DNA from: Labilibaculum sp.
GTDB taxonomy: Bacteria; Bacteroidota; Bacteroidia; Bacteroidales; Marinifilaceae
Length of the DNA stretch: 64,000 bases
Direction of reading: 5' to 3'
Assembly (NCBI RefSeq): GCF_963664555.1
Contig: NZ_OY761461.1
Coordinates: 4,071,769 to 4,135,768 of the forward strand
The position numbers and the translations under genes were made by a program. The notes below the pieces were generated by a model that saw only the letters and a list, made by a program, of their open reading frames with translations, was not told the DNA's origin and made no database searches. Shown piece by piece: positions 53,123 to 61,046 of this stretch (position 1 is its first letter; each line of letters starts with the position of its first letter).

Positions 53123-53377
53123 TTAGTCATCAAACTCCTCATCATAAAGATCTTCCTGATTCTCTAACTCATCATTGTAGAAGGTTTCAGCCTCATCCAT
53201 CAAATCTTCAATCAGATTTTGATCTTCCGGAGTTTTCTCCAGCCAATAAACAGTTTGGTTGGAATTGAAATCTTCAACATCACATTCGATAATACACTTT
53301 GGTGAACGTGTGTGAACGATAAAAAGAGTATCTGGTAACTCTTGTGAATTGTCTGCTAATAAAAACTTTGGGAGCAT
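53123..53377 (-). CDS. Conserved small acidic protein (Bacteroidota)
   Basis: 84 aa from Met at 53375-53377 (MLPKFLLADNSQELPDTLFI); a longer frame adds 17 residues that look like untranslated leader. The core ADNSQELPDTLFIVHTRSPK is followed by a strongly acidic tail ending DLYDEEFDD. I have no domain name; similar short acidic proteins are common near housekeeping genes in the phylum. It precedes PspC on the same strand. Confidence 0.75.
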   Translation of the reverse strand: MLPKFLLADNSQELPDTLFIVHTRSPKCIIECDVEDFNSNQTVYWLEKTPEDQNLIEDLMDEAETFYNDELENQEDLYDEEFDD

Positions 53378-54084
53378 AATTTTTGATTTAATTTCGTGAT
53401 GTAAATATAGGAAGAGATTGAACTCCAAGCAAAAAAATAGACTTAACTATTTACTAATTCTGATTTTTTATTTCTCAAGTAAACTTAATATGAATCAGTA
53501 TCCTCATTTTTAGCTTCTTCAAACTCAACTCCCGCTGCAAAAAAACAACATTCATATCAACTTTAACCCGATAATTTTACTCATCCCTTATAAAATTAAA
53601 AGCTTAAAAACCTTTTCCGTCTCCTAATCATTAAAATTTAATCTCATCATTGTAACCGAAAGGATATTTTTCATGAATCAGATGCACAGCTTCCCGCTTC
53701 ATCTTATAAAAGCTTACAATTCTATTCTTGGGAGATATTATTAATATATCAGCTTATAATTTTACTATGAAAGATCTACCAAATGAATAATTTAATGTAA
53801 AATTATCATATTTTTTTCTTCCACCCTTAAAGATGTTGTCATCTTAAAAAATACAGTTTAAATTACCCACCCTTAAAAAACAAACACAACAACCTAACTA
53901 ACAATGTAATTACGCAATAAAAATGATTTCTAGTGCAAACGTTTCTTTTAAATAATAAAAAGACAACACAGTCTTTTTTATTATCTCTTTGTTGGAATCC
54001 TCAATATATCTTCCTAAACTTGTATCCGATAAACAGATCAAAATATCCTATTTAGCAATGAGTCAATTTCTTCAAAATAACAAA
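53378..54084. other. Upstream region of the sulfite-reductase operon
   Basis: No gene is supported. It is A/T rich with ccacccttaaa twice (53821 and about 53868), aagatg-ttgt-catctt next to the first copy, and a strong hairpin at 53951-53984. I cannot place the promoter of the cys leader with confidence. Confidence 0.4.
53951..53984 (+). terminator. Third terminator-like hairpin in the cys leader region
   Basis: taataaaaagac/gtcttttttatta arms around aacaca are followed by T-rich sequence. A 10-codon ORF upstream (ATG at about 53921) has no Cys. It could be the end of an older unit or a bidirectional terminator. Confidence 0.55.
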
Positions 54085-54156
54085 ATGTCTTTGTGTATGT
54101 GTACAACATGTTGTATGTGTATGGAAAGTATTGTTATGCAAAAAGGAACAGCTTAA
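54085..54156 (+). CDS. cys leader peptide 1 (Cys/Met-rich, 23 aa)
   Basis: A 23-codon ORF, ATG at 54085 and TAA at 54154-54156. The first thirteen residues read MSLCMCTTCCMCM: five Cys and four Met, with a fifth Met later. Clusters of this kind outside a protein domain have a ready explanation as control codons for a sulfur amino acid. GCAAAAAGG at 54138-54146, inside the last codons of the ORF, is an exact 9-nt complement of the 5' arm of terminator 1 (54191-54199) and duplicates its 3' arm, the classical antiterminator design. A ribosome stalled at the Cys codons would leave it free; a ribosome finishing would cover it. Confidence 0.85.
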   Translation: MSLCMCTTCCMCMESIVMQKGTA

Positions 54157-54188
54157 ATTGACGAATTAGATATCAGAATATTCTCAAG

Positions 54189-54220
54189 AGCCTTTTTGCA
54201 ACAGCAAAAAGGCTTTTTTT
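54189..54220 (+). terminator. cys attenuator terminator 1
   Basis: AGCCTTTTTGC (54189-54199), loop AACA, GCAAAAAGGCT (54204-54214): an 11-bp perfect stem followed by a run of T to 54220. The 5' arm pairs alternatively with GCAAAAAGG in leader ORF 1. Confidence 0.92.
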
Positions 54221-54282
54221 ATTCGACAAAATGATCTCAACAACAGACTTAATCAATTCAAGAATATATTTTTCGCACAAGG

Positions 54283-54366
54283 ATGAATATAAATTCAAAT
54301 CATACAACAAACAGAACCAATTCAGCAACATGTTGTTGTGTGTGTATGTTATGGAATCCACCCTAG
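54283..54366 (+). CDS. cys leader peptide 2 (Cys-rich, 27 aa)
   Basis: A 27-codon ORF, ATG at 54283 and TAG at 54364-54366, stepping through a Thr/Asn-rich start to ATCCCVCMLW: Cys at residues 17, 18, 19 and 21, then Met. A second frame running through the same DNA in phase with the downstream gene has only one Cys and seems to be a shadow. GCAGAA starting at the last base of the stop codon (54366-54371) is complementary to TTCTGC in the 5' arm of terminator 2 (54410-54415) and duplicates its 3' arm. Same design as unit 1. Confidence 0.82.
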   Translation: MNINSNHTTNRTNSATCCCVCMLWNPP

Positions 54367-54404
54367 CAGAATTCGTTATGTACCTAAATGAACATTACAT
54401 ATCG

Positions 54405-54436
54405 AGTCTTTCTGCTGCGCAGAAGGACTTTTTTTA
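54405..54436 (+). terminator. cys attenuator terminator 2
   Basis: AGTCTTTCTGC (54405-54415), loop TGC, GCAGAAGGACT (54419-54429): an 11-bp stem with one G-U pair, followed by a run of T to about 54436. It ends 19 nt before the DUF2061 start codon. Confidence 0.92.
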
Positions 54437-54455
54437 TTCTTGTAAGTCGATTAAA

Positions 54456-54686
54456 ATGAAGGAAAAAACATACCGAAGTGTACTAAAAACCATTTCGTGG
54501 AGAACGATTGGAACCATTGATACCATCTTAATCTCCTATTTAGTGATTGGAGATTTAAAATGGGCCATGTCGATTGGCGGAGTTGAGTTGTTTACAAAAA
54601 TGGGACTCTATTTTATCCATGAAAGAACATGGAATAACATCCAATTAGGAAAAGAAAAAGAACATCCCATTGATTATCACATTTAA
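54456..54686 (+). CDS. DUF2061 membrane protein
   Basis: 76 aa. The start at 54456 is chosen because the frame upstream, open to 54231, runs through both attenuator elements. The sequence is a DUF2061 domain: YRSVLKTISWRTIGTIDTIL, SYLVIGDLKWAMSIGGVELF, then KMGLYFIHERTWNNI, with two membrane helices. DUF2061 genes often head sulfate-assimilation operons in Bacteroidota, which agrees with this position as first structural gene. Function unknown; a sulfur-related membrane role is inferred from context. Confidence 0.88.
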   Translation: MKEKTYRSVLKTISWRTIGTIDTILISYLVIGDLKWAMSIGGVELFTKMGLYFIHERTWNNIQLGKEKEHPIDYHI

Positions 54687-54697
54687 AAAGAGAAATC

Positions 54698-55180
54698 ATG
54701 TCGAAACAGATAAAACATTTTTTACCAATAGCCTTAGATATAACAGATAAAAAAATCTTAATTATTGGAGGCGATGAAGATGCCTATAAAAAACTTAAAA
54801 TATTACAACGGAGCACAAATCTAATTGAGGTGATTGCTCCTCAAATCATTAGCTGGATTAAAAATTCAGGTGTTGTTTATCACGAGAAACAATACAGCAA
54901 GGAAGTGCTAAAAGATTATTTTTTAATCTACAGCTGTGTTGAAGATCCTGCCTTTGTAAGACAATTAATGCGAGACACAAAAGAAGCCGGGGTATTATTA
55001 AATGTGCACGATCAACCAGATTTTTGTGAGTTCATTTCCCCCGCCATTTACAAACATTCAAACATTAGTGTTGCTGTAAGTTCTAATGGTGAAGATGTTT
55101 ACGAATCGATTCGCATGCGAAATCAACTGAAAGATTACTTTGAAAATTACCAGCTTCAAAAACAACTAATTGCTAACTAA
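54698..55180 (+). CDS. Precorrin-2 dehydrogenase (siroheme synthase N-terminal domain)
   Basis: 160 aa. CysG-N/Met8-like NAD-binding fold: LPIALDITDKKILIIGGDEDAYKKLKIL at the N terminus, then VIAPQIISWI, and SPAIYKHSNISVAVSSNGED, where NISVAVSSNG is the family hallmark. It oxidises precorrin-2 to sirohydrochlorin and may insert iron to give siroheme for the sulfite reductase below. It is only the dehydrogenase half; the methyltransferase half is a separate gene at 58888. It begins 11 nt after DUF2061. Confidence 0.92.
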   Translation: MSKQIKHFLPIALDITDKKILIIGGDEDAYKKLKILQRSTNLIEVIAPQIISWIKNSGVVYHEKQYSKEVLKDYFLIYSCVEDPAFVRQLMRDTKEAGVLLNVHDQPDFCEFISPAIYKHSNISVAVSSNGEDVYESIRMRNQLKDYFENYQLQKQLIAN

Positions 55181-55213
55181 TAGTGGCATAACATTTTCTA
55201 TAACTGAAAGAAC

Positions 55214-56989
55214 ATGGGAAAAGAATTCCAAATCAATCAAGAACAATTATCTCAGCTAAATAAGCTGATTCAAGATTTATCTGCCGAGCAATTGGTTTGG
55301 GTAAATGGATACCTATCGGGGATTATTAATGGAAAAAAGAATGCAATTGATGTTCCGATAATTTCCGATCAAAAATCTTCCGAAAGTATCACTATTTTAT
55401 TTGGCACGCATACCGGACACAGCAAGGAAATAGCTATGGATCTTCACGATAGAGTTTTAGCACTGGGCTTCGATGCGAAGATACAAGGCCTTGACTTTTA
55501 CACGAAAAATGATTTGAAAAAGGAAAAATACCTTTTCCTGATCGTAAGTACACATGGTGAAGGTGAAGCTCCTATTCAGGCTGAAGATTTGTACGAATAT
55601 GTGCACGGCAAAAGAGCACCAAAACTACCCGATACCAAATATGCGGTACTTGCTTTGGGTGACAAAACCTACAAGAAGTATTGCCAGACAGGAATTGATT
55701 TCGATCTAGCTTTTACAAAATTAGGTGCGCAGGCAATTTTGCCGGTTCAAACCAGTGATGTTGCTTACGAAGAAATCGCCGAACAATGGATCGAAAAAGT
55801 GATTGGTGAATTGAAGAACTTAGAGCCGGAAGCTGCTGTTTCGATAAAATCTGCAAGCGCTTCTGTGCCAAAGAAGAAATTTAACCGCGCCAATCCATAC
55901 TATGCCGAAGTTTTGGAAAAAGTGAGAATCACAACGACTGATTCTGAAAAAGAAATTTACCATGTTGAAATCTCATTAGAAAATTCAGGTATTGAATATA
56001 CAGCGGGAGACAGCATTGGTATTTTGCCCAATAATCCTATTGATTTGGTGGACTTGATAATTGACAAATTGGAAGATGATCCGGAACGAATAGTTACAAT
56101 TGATGAGAAAGAAATCAGTTTATTTAGGGCCTTACAAAACAAGCTGGAAATAACCGTTTTGAACCGCGAGGTTCTTGAAAAGTACAAAGCCATAACTCAG
56201 AATAAGGATCTTGAACTGCTATTGAATAATGAGGATGAATTGGAAAACTATCTTCACGGAGCTGATGCATATGACTTATTGGAAGATTACCCTGGAGAAA
56301 TTACCAGCGATCAATTTTTATCTACTCTTCGGGGTTTATATGCACGCCTCTACTCTATCTCTTCAGGTCCGAGAGCGAATCCTGAGGAAGTTCACATTAC
56401 CATTGCTTCGGTAAGATACAATCGTAAAAAACGCGACAGAAACGGTGCTTGTTCCTCTTACATCACCGATGAAATTAATGTAGGCGATCATTTGCCCATT
56501 TACATTGATAAAAATGAGTCGTTCCGTTTACCGGATGATGAAAACAAACCGCTGATTATGGTTGGCGCAGGAACCGGCGTGGCTCCTTACCGAAGCTTTT
56601 TGCAAGAACGGGAACAAAATAAGGCAAAAGGAAAAAGCTGGTTATTCTTTGGAAATCAACGGTTCAAAAAAGACTTTTTATATCAACTTGAGTGGCAGAA
56701 ATTCCTTAAAAAAGGAATACTTCAAAAATTAGATGTTGCATTTTCAAGAGATCAGGAAGAAAAAGCTTACGTGCAGCACCGACTGAAGGAAAATGGGAAA
56801 GAAATATTTCAATGGCTCGAAAACGGTGCTCATTTTTACATCTGCGGAGACAAAAAATACATGGCCAAAGATGTTCAGACAAGCTTACTGGAAATTATTC
56901 AGAACGAAGGTGGAATAACTTCTGAAAAAGCAGAAGAATATCTAAAAAATATGAAAAAAGAAAAGCGATTGTTGCTTGATGTATATTAA
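55214..56989 (+). CDS. cysJ: Sulfite reductase flavoprotein (alpha) subunit
   Basis: 591 aa. After a short N-terminal segment the FMN flavodoxin-like domain (about residues 55-200) shows ILFGTHTGHSKEIAMDL and VSTHGEGEAPIQAEDLYEYV. The FAD domain has RLYSISSGPRANPEEV and ACSSYITDEINVGD; the NADPH domain has IMVGAGTGVAPYRSFLQERE, WLFFGNQRFKKDFLY and the C-terminal FYICGDKKYMAKDV...LDVY. It passes electrons from NADPH to the hemoprotein encoded next. Cytoplasmic. Confidence 0.95.
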   Translation: MGKEFQINQEQLSQLNKLIQDLSAEQLVWVNGYLSGIINGKKNAIDVPIISDQKSSESITILFGTHTGHSKEIAMDLHDRVLALGFDAKIQGLDFYTKNDLKKEKYLFLIVSTHGEGEAPIQAEDLYEYVHGKRAPKLPDTKYAVLALGDKTYKKYCQTGIDFDLAFTKLGAQAILPVQTSDVAYEEIAEQWIEKVIGELKNLEPEAAVSIKSASASVPKKKFNRANPYYAEVLEKVRITTTDSEKEIYHVEISLENSGIEYTAGDSIGILPNNPIDLVDLIIDKLEDDPERIVTIDEKEISLFRALQNKLEITVLNREVLEKYKAITQNKDLELLLNNEDELENYLHGADAYDLLEDYPGEITSDQFLSTLRGLYARLYSISSGPRANPEEVHITIASVRYNRKKRDRNGACSSYITDEINVGDHLPIYIDKNESFRLPDDENKPLIMVGAGTGVAPYRSFLQEREQNKAKGKSWLFFGNQRFKKDFLYQLEWQKFLKKGILQKLDVAFSRDQEEKAYVQHRLKENGKEIFQWLENGAHFYICGDKKYMAKDVQTSLLEIIQNEGGITSEKAEEYLKNMKKEKRLLLDVY

Positions 56990-57070
56990 TCATTCTGAGT
57001 TAAAAATTATGAATTTTTACAACACAAAGCATCCAATTTCAATCTTACTCAACTCATAATTAAAAAACCT

Positions 57071-58774
57071 ATGTCAGATAATATCAACTGGGCAGAATTG
57101 TCCGAAGTCGAAAAAATAAAAACCGAAAGCAACTATTTGCGCGGAACACTGGAGGCAAGTCTTGCCGACCCAATTACAGGAGCCATTGCTCTTGATGACA
57201 GACAAGTCTCTAAATTTCATGGCATTTACCAACAATTTGATCGGGATAACGAACGGGAAAGAAAGAAAACCAAACTGGAACCAGATTACTCCTTTTTAAT
57301 TCGCGTGAGAGTGCCTGGCGGTGTTGTAAATGCAAAGCAATGGCTGCAAATCGATCAAATATCAGATGAATATGCCAACGGAACCATCAAATTAACTACC
57401 CGGCAGGCATTTCAGTTTCACGGCGTTTTGAAAGGAAACCTAAAGCCAAGTATTCAATCTATTAATAAGGCATTGCTCGATACCATTGCTGCCTGTGGTG
57501 ATGTAAACCGAAATGTGATGGCCAGTCCTCATCCGTATGCATCCGAAGTTTTCGATCAGGTACAGGAATTGGCTGGCAAAGTGAGCGATCATTTAACCCC
57601 AAGAACTCCGGCCTACTACGAAATCTGGCTAGACCAAAAGAAAGTGGCCGAAGGGAGTGCCGGCGAAGTAGAGCCTTTGTACGGACCTGTTTATCTGCCA
57701 CGAAAGTTCAAAATTGGATTTACCACTCCTCCTTTTAACGATACAGATATTTTCACTCAGGATTTGGGATTTATTGCCATTGAAAACAATGGTGTTCTGG
57801 AAGGATTCAACATTGTTGTTGGCGGTGGAATGGGAACAACTTTTGGCGATGCGGAAACCTATCCCCGATTGGGAAATGTTCTGGGTTTTGCCTCGGTAGA
57901 GAACACTGTGGATGTTGCTGAAAAAGTAGTACTCTTGCAAAAGGAGTTGGGAAATAGAAAAGTGAGAAAGAATGCCCGTTTAAAATACACCATCGACAGA
58001 ATTGGAGTTGATGCATTTAAAGAACTACTGAATGAGAAGCTTGGTTACTCATTAGAGCCTGAAAAAAGCTATGCTTTAGTACGCAACGGTGATAAATTCG
58101 GATGGCAAAAAGCCAAAGATGGCCTTTGGTATTTGGGTCTTTTTATTGAAGGCGGAAGAGTGAAAGATGTTGATCAGATCAAAATAAAATCGGCATTGCA
58201 GGAAATTGCAAATTTTAATATTTCAGATTTCAGGTTAACGGGGAATCAAAACCTGATTCTAGGCAAGATTGAGGAAGAAAACAAAGGTAAAATCAGTCAG
58301 ATTCTGAAAAAACACCAGCTTTTGCCTCAGACAATTTCCGGGACAAGAGCCAACTCTATTGCCTGTGTTGCTCTAAACACATGCAGTCTGGCTTTTGCTG
58401 AAGCAGAAAGATATCTTCCTTTCTTGATCGATAAAATTGATGACAGCCTTCAGGAATTTGGCTTAACCAAGGATGAAATTGTGATTCGAATGACGGGTTG
58501 TGCCAATGGTTGTGGAAGACCTTACGTAGCCGAAATAGGCTTTATCGGAAAAGCTCCTGGAAGGTACAATTTCTATTTGGGTGGCAATTTTAAGGGAACA
58601 CGCCTGAACAACCTGTATCGCGAAAATGTGAACGAGATAGAAATACTGAATGAGCTTCGTCCGATTCTTAAAGATTATTCCGAAAACAGAACAAAAGGTG
58701 AAGAATTTGGTGATTTCGTGATCCGCAAACAATACATAGCAGAAATTGTGAATCCCAAGGATTTTAAGCATTAA
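57071..58774 (+). CDS. cysI: Sulfite reductase hemoprotein (beta) subunit
   Basis: 567 aa. Two ferredoxin-like/sirohaem domains: RVRVPGGVVNAKQWLQIDQI, then IKLTTRQAFQFHGVLKGNL, and the 4Fe-4S/siroheme ligands ACVALNTCSLAF (C-x5-C) with RMTGCANGCGRP (C-x3-C). These mark an assimilatory sulfite reductase with siroheme bridged to a [4Fe-4S] cluster. It reduces sulfite to sulfide with six electrons from CysJ. It begins 81 nt after cysJ in the same operon. Confidence 0.95.
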   Translation: MSDNINWAELSEVEKIKTESNYLRGTLEASLADPITGAIALDDRQVSKFHGIYQQFDRDNERERKKTKLEPDYSFLIRVRVPGGVVNAKQWLQIDQISDEYANGTIKLTTRQAFQFHGVLKGNLKPSIQSINKALLDTIAACGDVNRNVMASPHPYASEVFDQVQELAGKVSDHLTPRTPAYYEIWLDQKKVAEGSAGEVEPLYGPVYLPRKFKIGFTTPPFNDTDIFTQDLGFIAIENNGVLEGFNIVVGGGMGTTFGDAETYPRLGNVLGFASVENTVDVAEKVVLLQKELGNRKVRKNARLKYTIDRIGVDAFKELLNEKLGYSLEPEKSYALVRNGDKFGWQKAKDGLWYLGLFIEGGRVKDVDQIKIKSALQEIANFNISDFRLTGNQNLILGKIEEENKGKISQILKKHQLLPQTISGTRANSIACVALNTCSLAFAEAERYLPFLIDKIDDSLQEFGLTKDEIVIRMTGCANGCGRPYVAEIGFIGKAPGRYNFYLGGNFKGTRLNNLYRENVNEIEILNELRPILKDYSENRTKGEEFGDFVIRKQYIAEIVNPKDFKH

Positions 58775-58810
58775 ACATAGGAAAGTCAAAAGGTCTTGAA
58801 AGGTCGAAAG

Positions 58811-58873
58811 TCTAGAAACCCCTAAATCCCCTGAAGGGGACTTTGAGAAGTCCTTTGTGTTCCCTTTGTGGTT
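58811..58873. repeat. Dispersed intergenic phrase within the cys operon
   Basis: Between cysI and the methyltransferase gene are cccctaaatcccctgaagg, ggactt and ctttgtgttccctttgtggt. The same phrases appear at 18122-18149 and near 18250 and 60680. An internal cccct/agggg dyad is present. They look like a genome-wide intergenic repeat and not a promoter. Confidence 0.5.
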
Positions 58874-58887
58874 AAAAATATCATTAT

Positions 58888-59706
58888 ATGAAAAAAGGAA
58901 AAATATGGATTGTTGGTGCCGGACCCGGTGCTGCCGATCTGCTCACAATAAAAGCTTTACGAAGCATTCAGAATGCAGATGTTATTTTATACGATGCCTT
59001 AATTACCGATGAAGTTCGTGCTCTGTTTCCCAACAAAGCGATTCTTATTAATGTAGGGAAGCGATCAGGTGATGGCAAAAATCCGGTAAGCAGACAAGAA
59101 TATATTCATGATCAGATGCTGATGTATTACTTGCTGGGCAGTGAGGTAGTGAGATTGAAGTCGGGCGACCCAATGGTTTACGGCAGAGGGGTTGAGGAAA
59201 TTCGTTTCCTGCTGGAAGCGGGTTTAGAGTTTGAACTGATTCCAGGAATCAGCGCTGCTATGGCCGCCTCCAGTGAGTTTTGGATTCCCCTTACTGAAAG
59301 AGGGAAATCATCGGGCATTCATTTTCATTCTGCCGTAAAAGTTGGTGGTGAAAAAAGTGCTTTAAACGAAATTATCAGGGAAATTGAGAACAATGATACC
59401 GTTGTAATCTATATGGGGCTTGAACATTTAAAAGACATGGCTGATGAGCTTCACAAAAAATTATCTAAGGAAACCAATATCAATGTAGTATCGAAGGTTA
59501 GCTATACAGACAGTGATGTGATAAGCGGGAACACAAAGTTTTTCAGCCAAATAAAAAACAGCGGATTGCCGGCGTCACCAGCAGTAATAGTATTGGGAAA
59601 TCACACTCAAATTCCTGGAAGCAGAGAAGTTAGTTTAAGAGGCAAAGCAGCCGTTTCGAGTAGAATTAAAAACTTTATCAGACAACCATTTTTAAACCTG
59701 TTTTAA
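58888..59706 (+). CDS. cobA: Uroporphyrinogen-III C-methyltransferase
   Basis: 272 aa. SUMT signature: WIVGAGPGAADLLTIKALRS, then VVRLKSGDPMVYGRGVEEIR and ELIPGISAAMAASSE, with the SAM-binding GAGPG and GDP. It methylates uroporphyrinogen III at C2 and C7 to give precorrin-2, which the dehydrogenase encoded at 54698 converts further; together they supply siroheme for CysI. The last gene of the operon; a terminator follows at 59790. Confidence 0.95.
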   Translation: MKKGKIWIVGAGPGAADLLTIKALRSIQNADVILYDALITDEVRALFPNKAILINVGKRSGDGKNPVSRQEYIHDQMLMYYLLGSEVVRLKSGDPMVYGRGVEEIRFLLEAGLEFELIPGISAAMAASSEFWIPLTERGKSSGIHFHSAVKVGGEKSALNEIIREIENNDTVVIYMGLEHLKDMADELHKKLSKETNINVVSKVSYTDSDVISGNTKFFSQIKNSGLPASPAVIVLGNHTQIPGSREVSLRGKAAVSSRIKNFIRQPFLNLF

Positions 59707-59789
59707 AAATTCAGATGAATATGCAATACAGAACAAATAGATTCTGTGCAACACTCCACTCAATTTACTCGTCTTTTCTTCAAAATATC

Positions 59790-59824
59790 AAAAGCAGACT
59801 TTCTTATGAATTTCTGCTTTTTTT
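59790..59824 (+). terminator. Terminator of the cys operon
   Basis: aaagcaga/tctgcttt arms (59791-59798 and 59813-59820) around a 14-nt loop, followed by a run of T. It lies 84 nt past the cobA stop codon. Confidence 0.82.
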
Positions 59825-59900
59825 ATTTAAGCTGTAACTTAATTCACGTTCACGGCGTCTTATATACTGATTAACATTTTCACTTAAAACACAAATACCT

Positions 59901-60626
59901 ATGAAAAAAATTATCCAAAAGGCCTCCCTTCTAATTGTAGGTCTTACTTTTCTGCTTACAGGAAATACAAGTGCCCAGTTTTGGGGCGAAAAAGGGAACG
60001 GTAATGTTCAGACTCAAGATCGTGAAATTGGATCATTCTCTGCAATTTCGGCAAGTAGTGGATTGAACGTATATGTGACTCAGGGCGACAAAGAATCTTT
60101 ACGTGTTGAAGCTGACGAAAATCTTATGGAATACATTATTACCCGTGTAAAAGGAAACGAACTGATTCTTAAAGTAGATGGTAATATCCGCAGGGCAACT
60201 AAAATGAATATTTACCTTACTCTGGTAAATGTTACCGAAATACACGTTTCAAGCGGAGCAGATTTCAAAACCAGAAACATGATAAACGCAGAGAAATTAG
60301 ATATTTCGGTAAGCAGCGGCGCCGATGCCAAAATGGAATTAAATGCTAAAGAATTAAGCTGCAGTGTTAGCTCTGGTGCTGATGCCACACTAAGAGGAAA
60401 AGCTGATTTTTTTGCTGGTAAAGCAAGCAGTGGCAGCGATCTAAAAGCGAAAGAATTAATCGCAAAAGTTTGTAAAGCAAAAGCGTCAAGTGGTGGCGAT
60501 GTTACTGTTTATGCAGAAGAAGAAATTGAAGCCAGCGCAAGTTCCGGTGGTGATGTCAACTACTACGGTAATCCTTCAAAAGTAAACGTAAGTGACTCGA
60601 GCGGTGGAGATGTTAATCGTCGTTAG
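59901..60626 (+). CDS. DUF2807 (putative auto-transporter/head GIN domain) secreted protein
   Basis: 241 aa. Signal peptide (IIQKASLLIVGLTFLLTGNT, cut before SAQFWGEKG) followed by a repetitive beta-solenoid-like domain with the SSGADxx and SSGGDVxx repeats (VSSGADFKTRN, VSSGADAKMEL, ASSGGDVTVYAE, ASSGGDVNYYGN). DUF2807 proteins in Bacteroidota are secreted or cell-surface; adhesion is suggested but unproven. Not in the cys operon: it starts 194 nt after the methyltransferase, past the terminator. A hairpin terminator follows. Confidence 0.9.
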   Translation: MKKIIQKASLLIVGLTFLLTGNTSAQFWGEKGNGNVQTQDREIGSFSAISASSGLNVYVTQGDKESLRVEADENLMEYIITRVKGNELILKVDGNIRRATKMNIYLTLVNVTEIHVSSGADFKTRNMINAEKLDISVSSGADAKMELNAKELSCSVSSGADATLRGKADFFAGKASSGSDLKAKELIAKVCKAKASSGGDVTVYAEEEIEASASSGGDVNYYGNPSKVNVSDSSGGDVNRR

Positions 60627-60632
60627 AGCTAC

Positions 60633-60664
60633 AAAGAGGCATTTCTTTTCGGAAATGCCTCTTT
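60633..60664 (+). terminator. Terminator after DUF2807 gene
   Basis: aaagaggcatttc/gaaatgcctcttt, 13-bp perfect stem, loop ttttcg, then t-rich sequence. It lies 7 nt after the stop codon. Confidence 0.9.
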
Positions 60665-60770
60665 CAATTCTCACCTTTTTTCTCTGCGATACTTTGTGTA
60701 CTCTATGGTCAAAATTTATTTTTATTTTTTTCTCCCACAGAGAGCACTGAGGGACACAGAGGTTTATGAA

Positions 60771-61007
60771 TTATTTCTTCTTTTTCTTCTCCTCTACTTG
60801 TTTCAGATAATCACCCAGACCTTCGAACGGCATGTAGGTTTTCGGAATGCCTAATTTTGCAGAAGGATCATTTGCCGATAAATCTACTTTCTTCCCACAC
60901 TTTGGACAACTTACTGTATGATGATTTGTGATTTCTAAAATATTCACAATGATTTCACCCTTGCAATGCGGGCAATCAACAATTACTTCCTGATCGTTAA
61001 ATTCCAT
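60771..61007 (-). CDS. Small zinc-ribbon protein
   Basis: 78 aa. Two CPxC knuckles (CPHCKGEIIVNIL and SCPKCGKKVDL) make a zinc ribbon, followed by a lysine-rich tail ending EEKKKKK. A role in RNA or protein binding is possible, but no function is assigned. It lies 40 nt downstream of tex and may be cotranscribed with it. Confidence 0.78.
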   Translation of the reverse strand: MEFNDQEVIVDCPHCKGEIIVNILEITNHHTVSCPKCGKKVDLSANDPSAKLGIPKTYMPFEGLGDYLKQVEEKKKKK

Positions 61008-61046
61008 AATTTCTCGTTTTCTGATTTTGTAAAAATGGTAGAAAAT

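Noticed and set aside
54231..54455. N-terminal extension of the DUF2061 gene to 54231
   Set aside because: That frame runs through leader ORF 2 and terminator 2; the DUF2061 domain begins at 54456 right after the U tract, and the Cys-rich frame is a better explanation.
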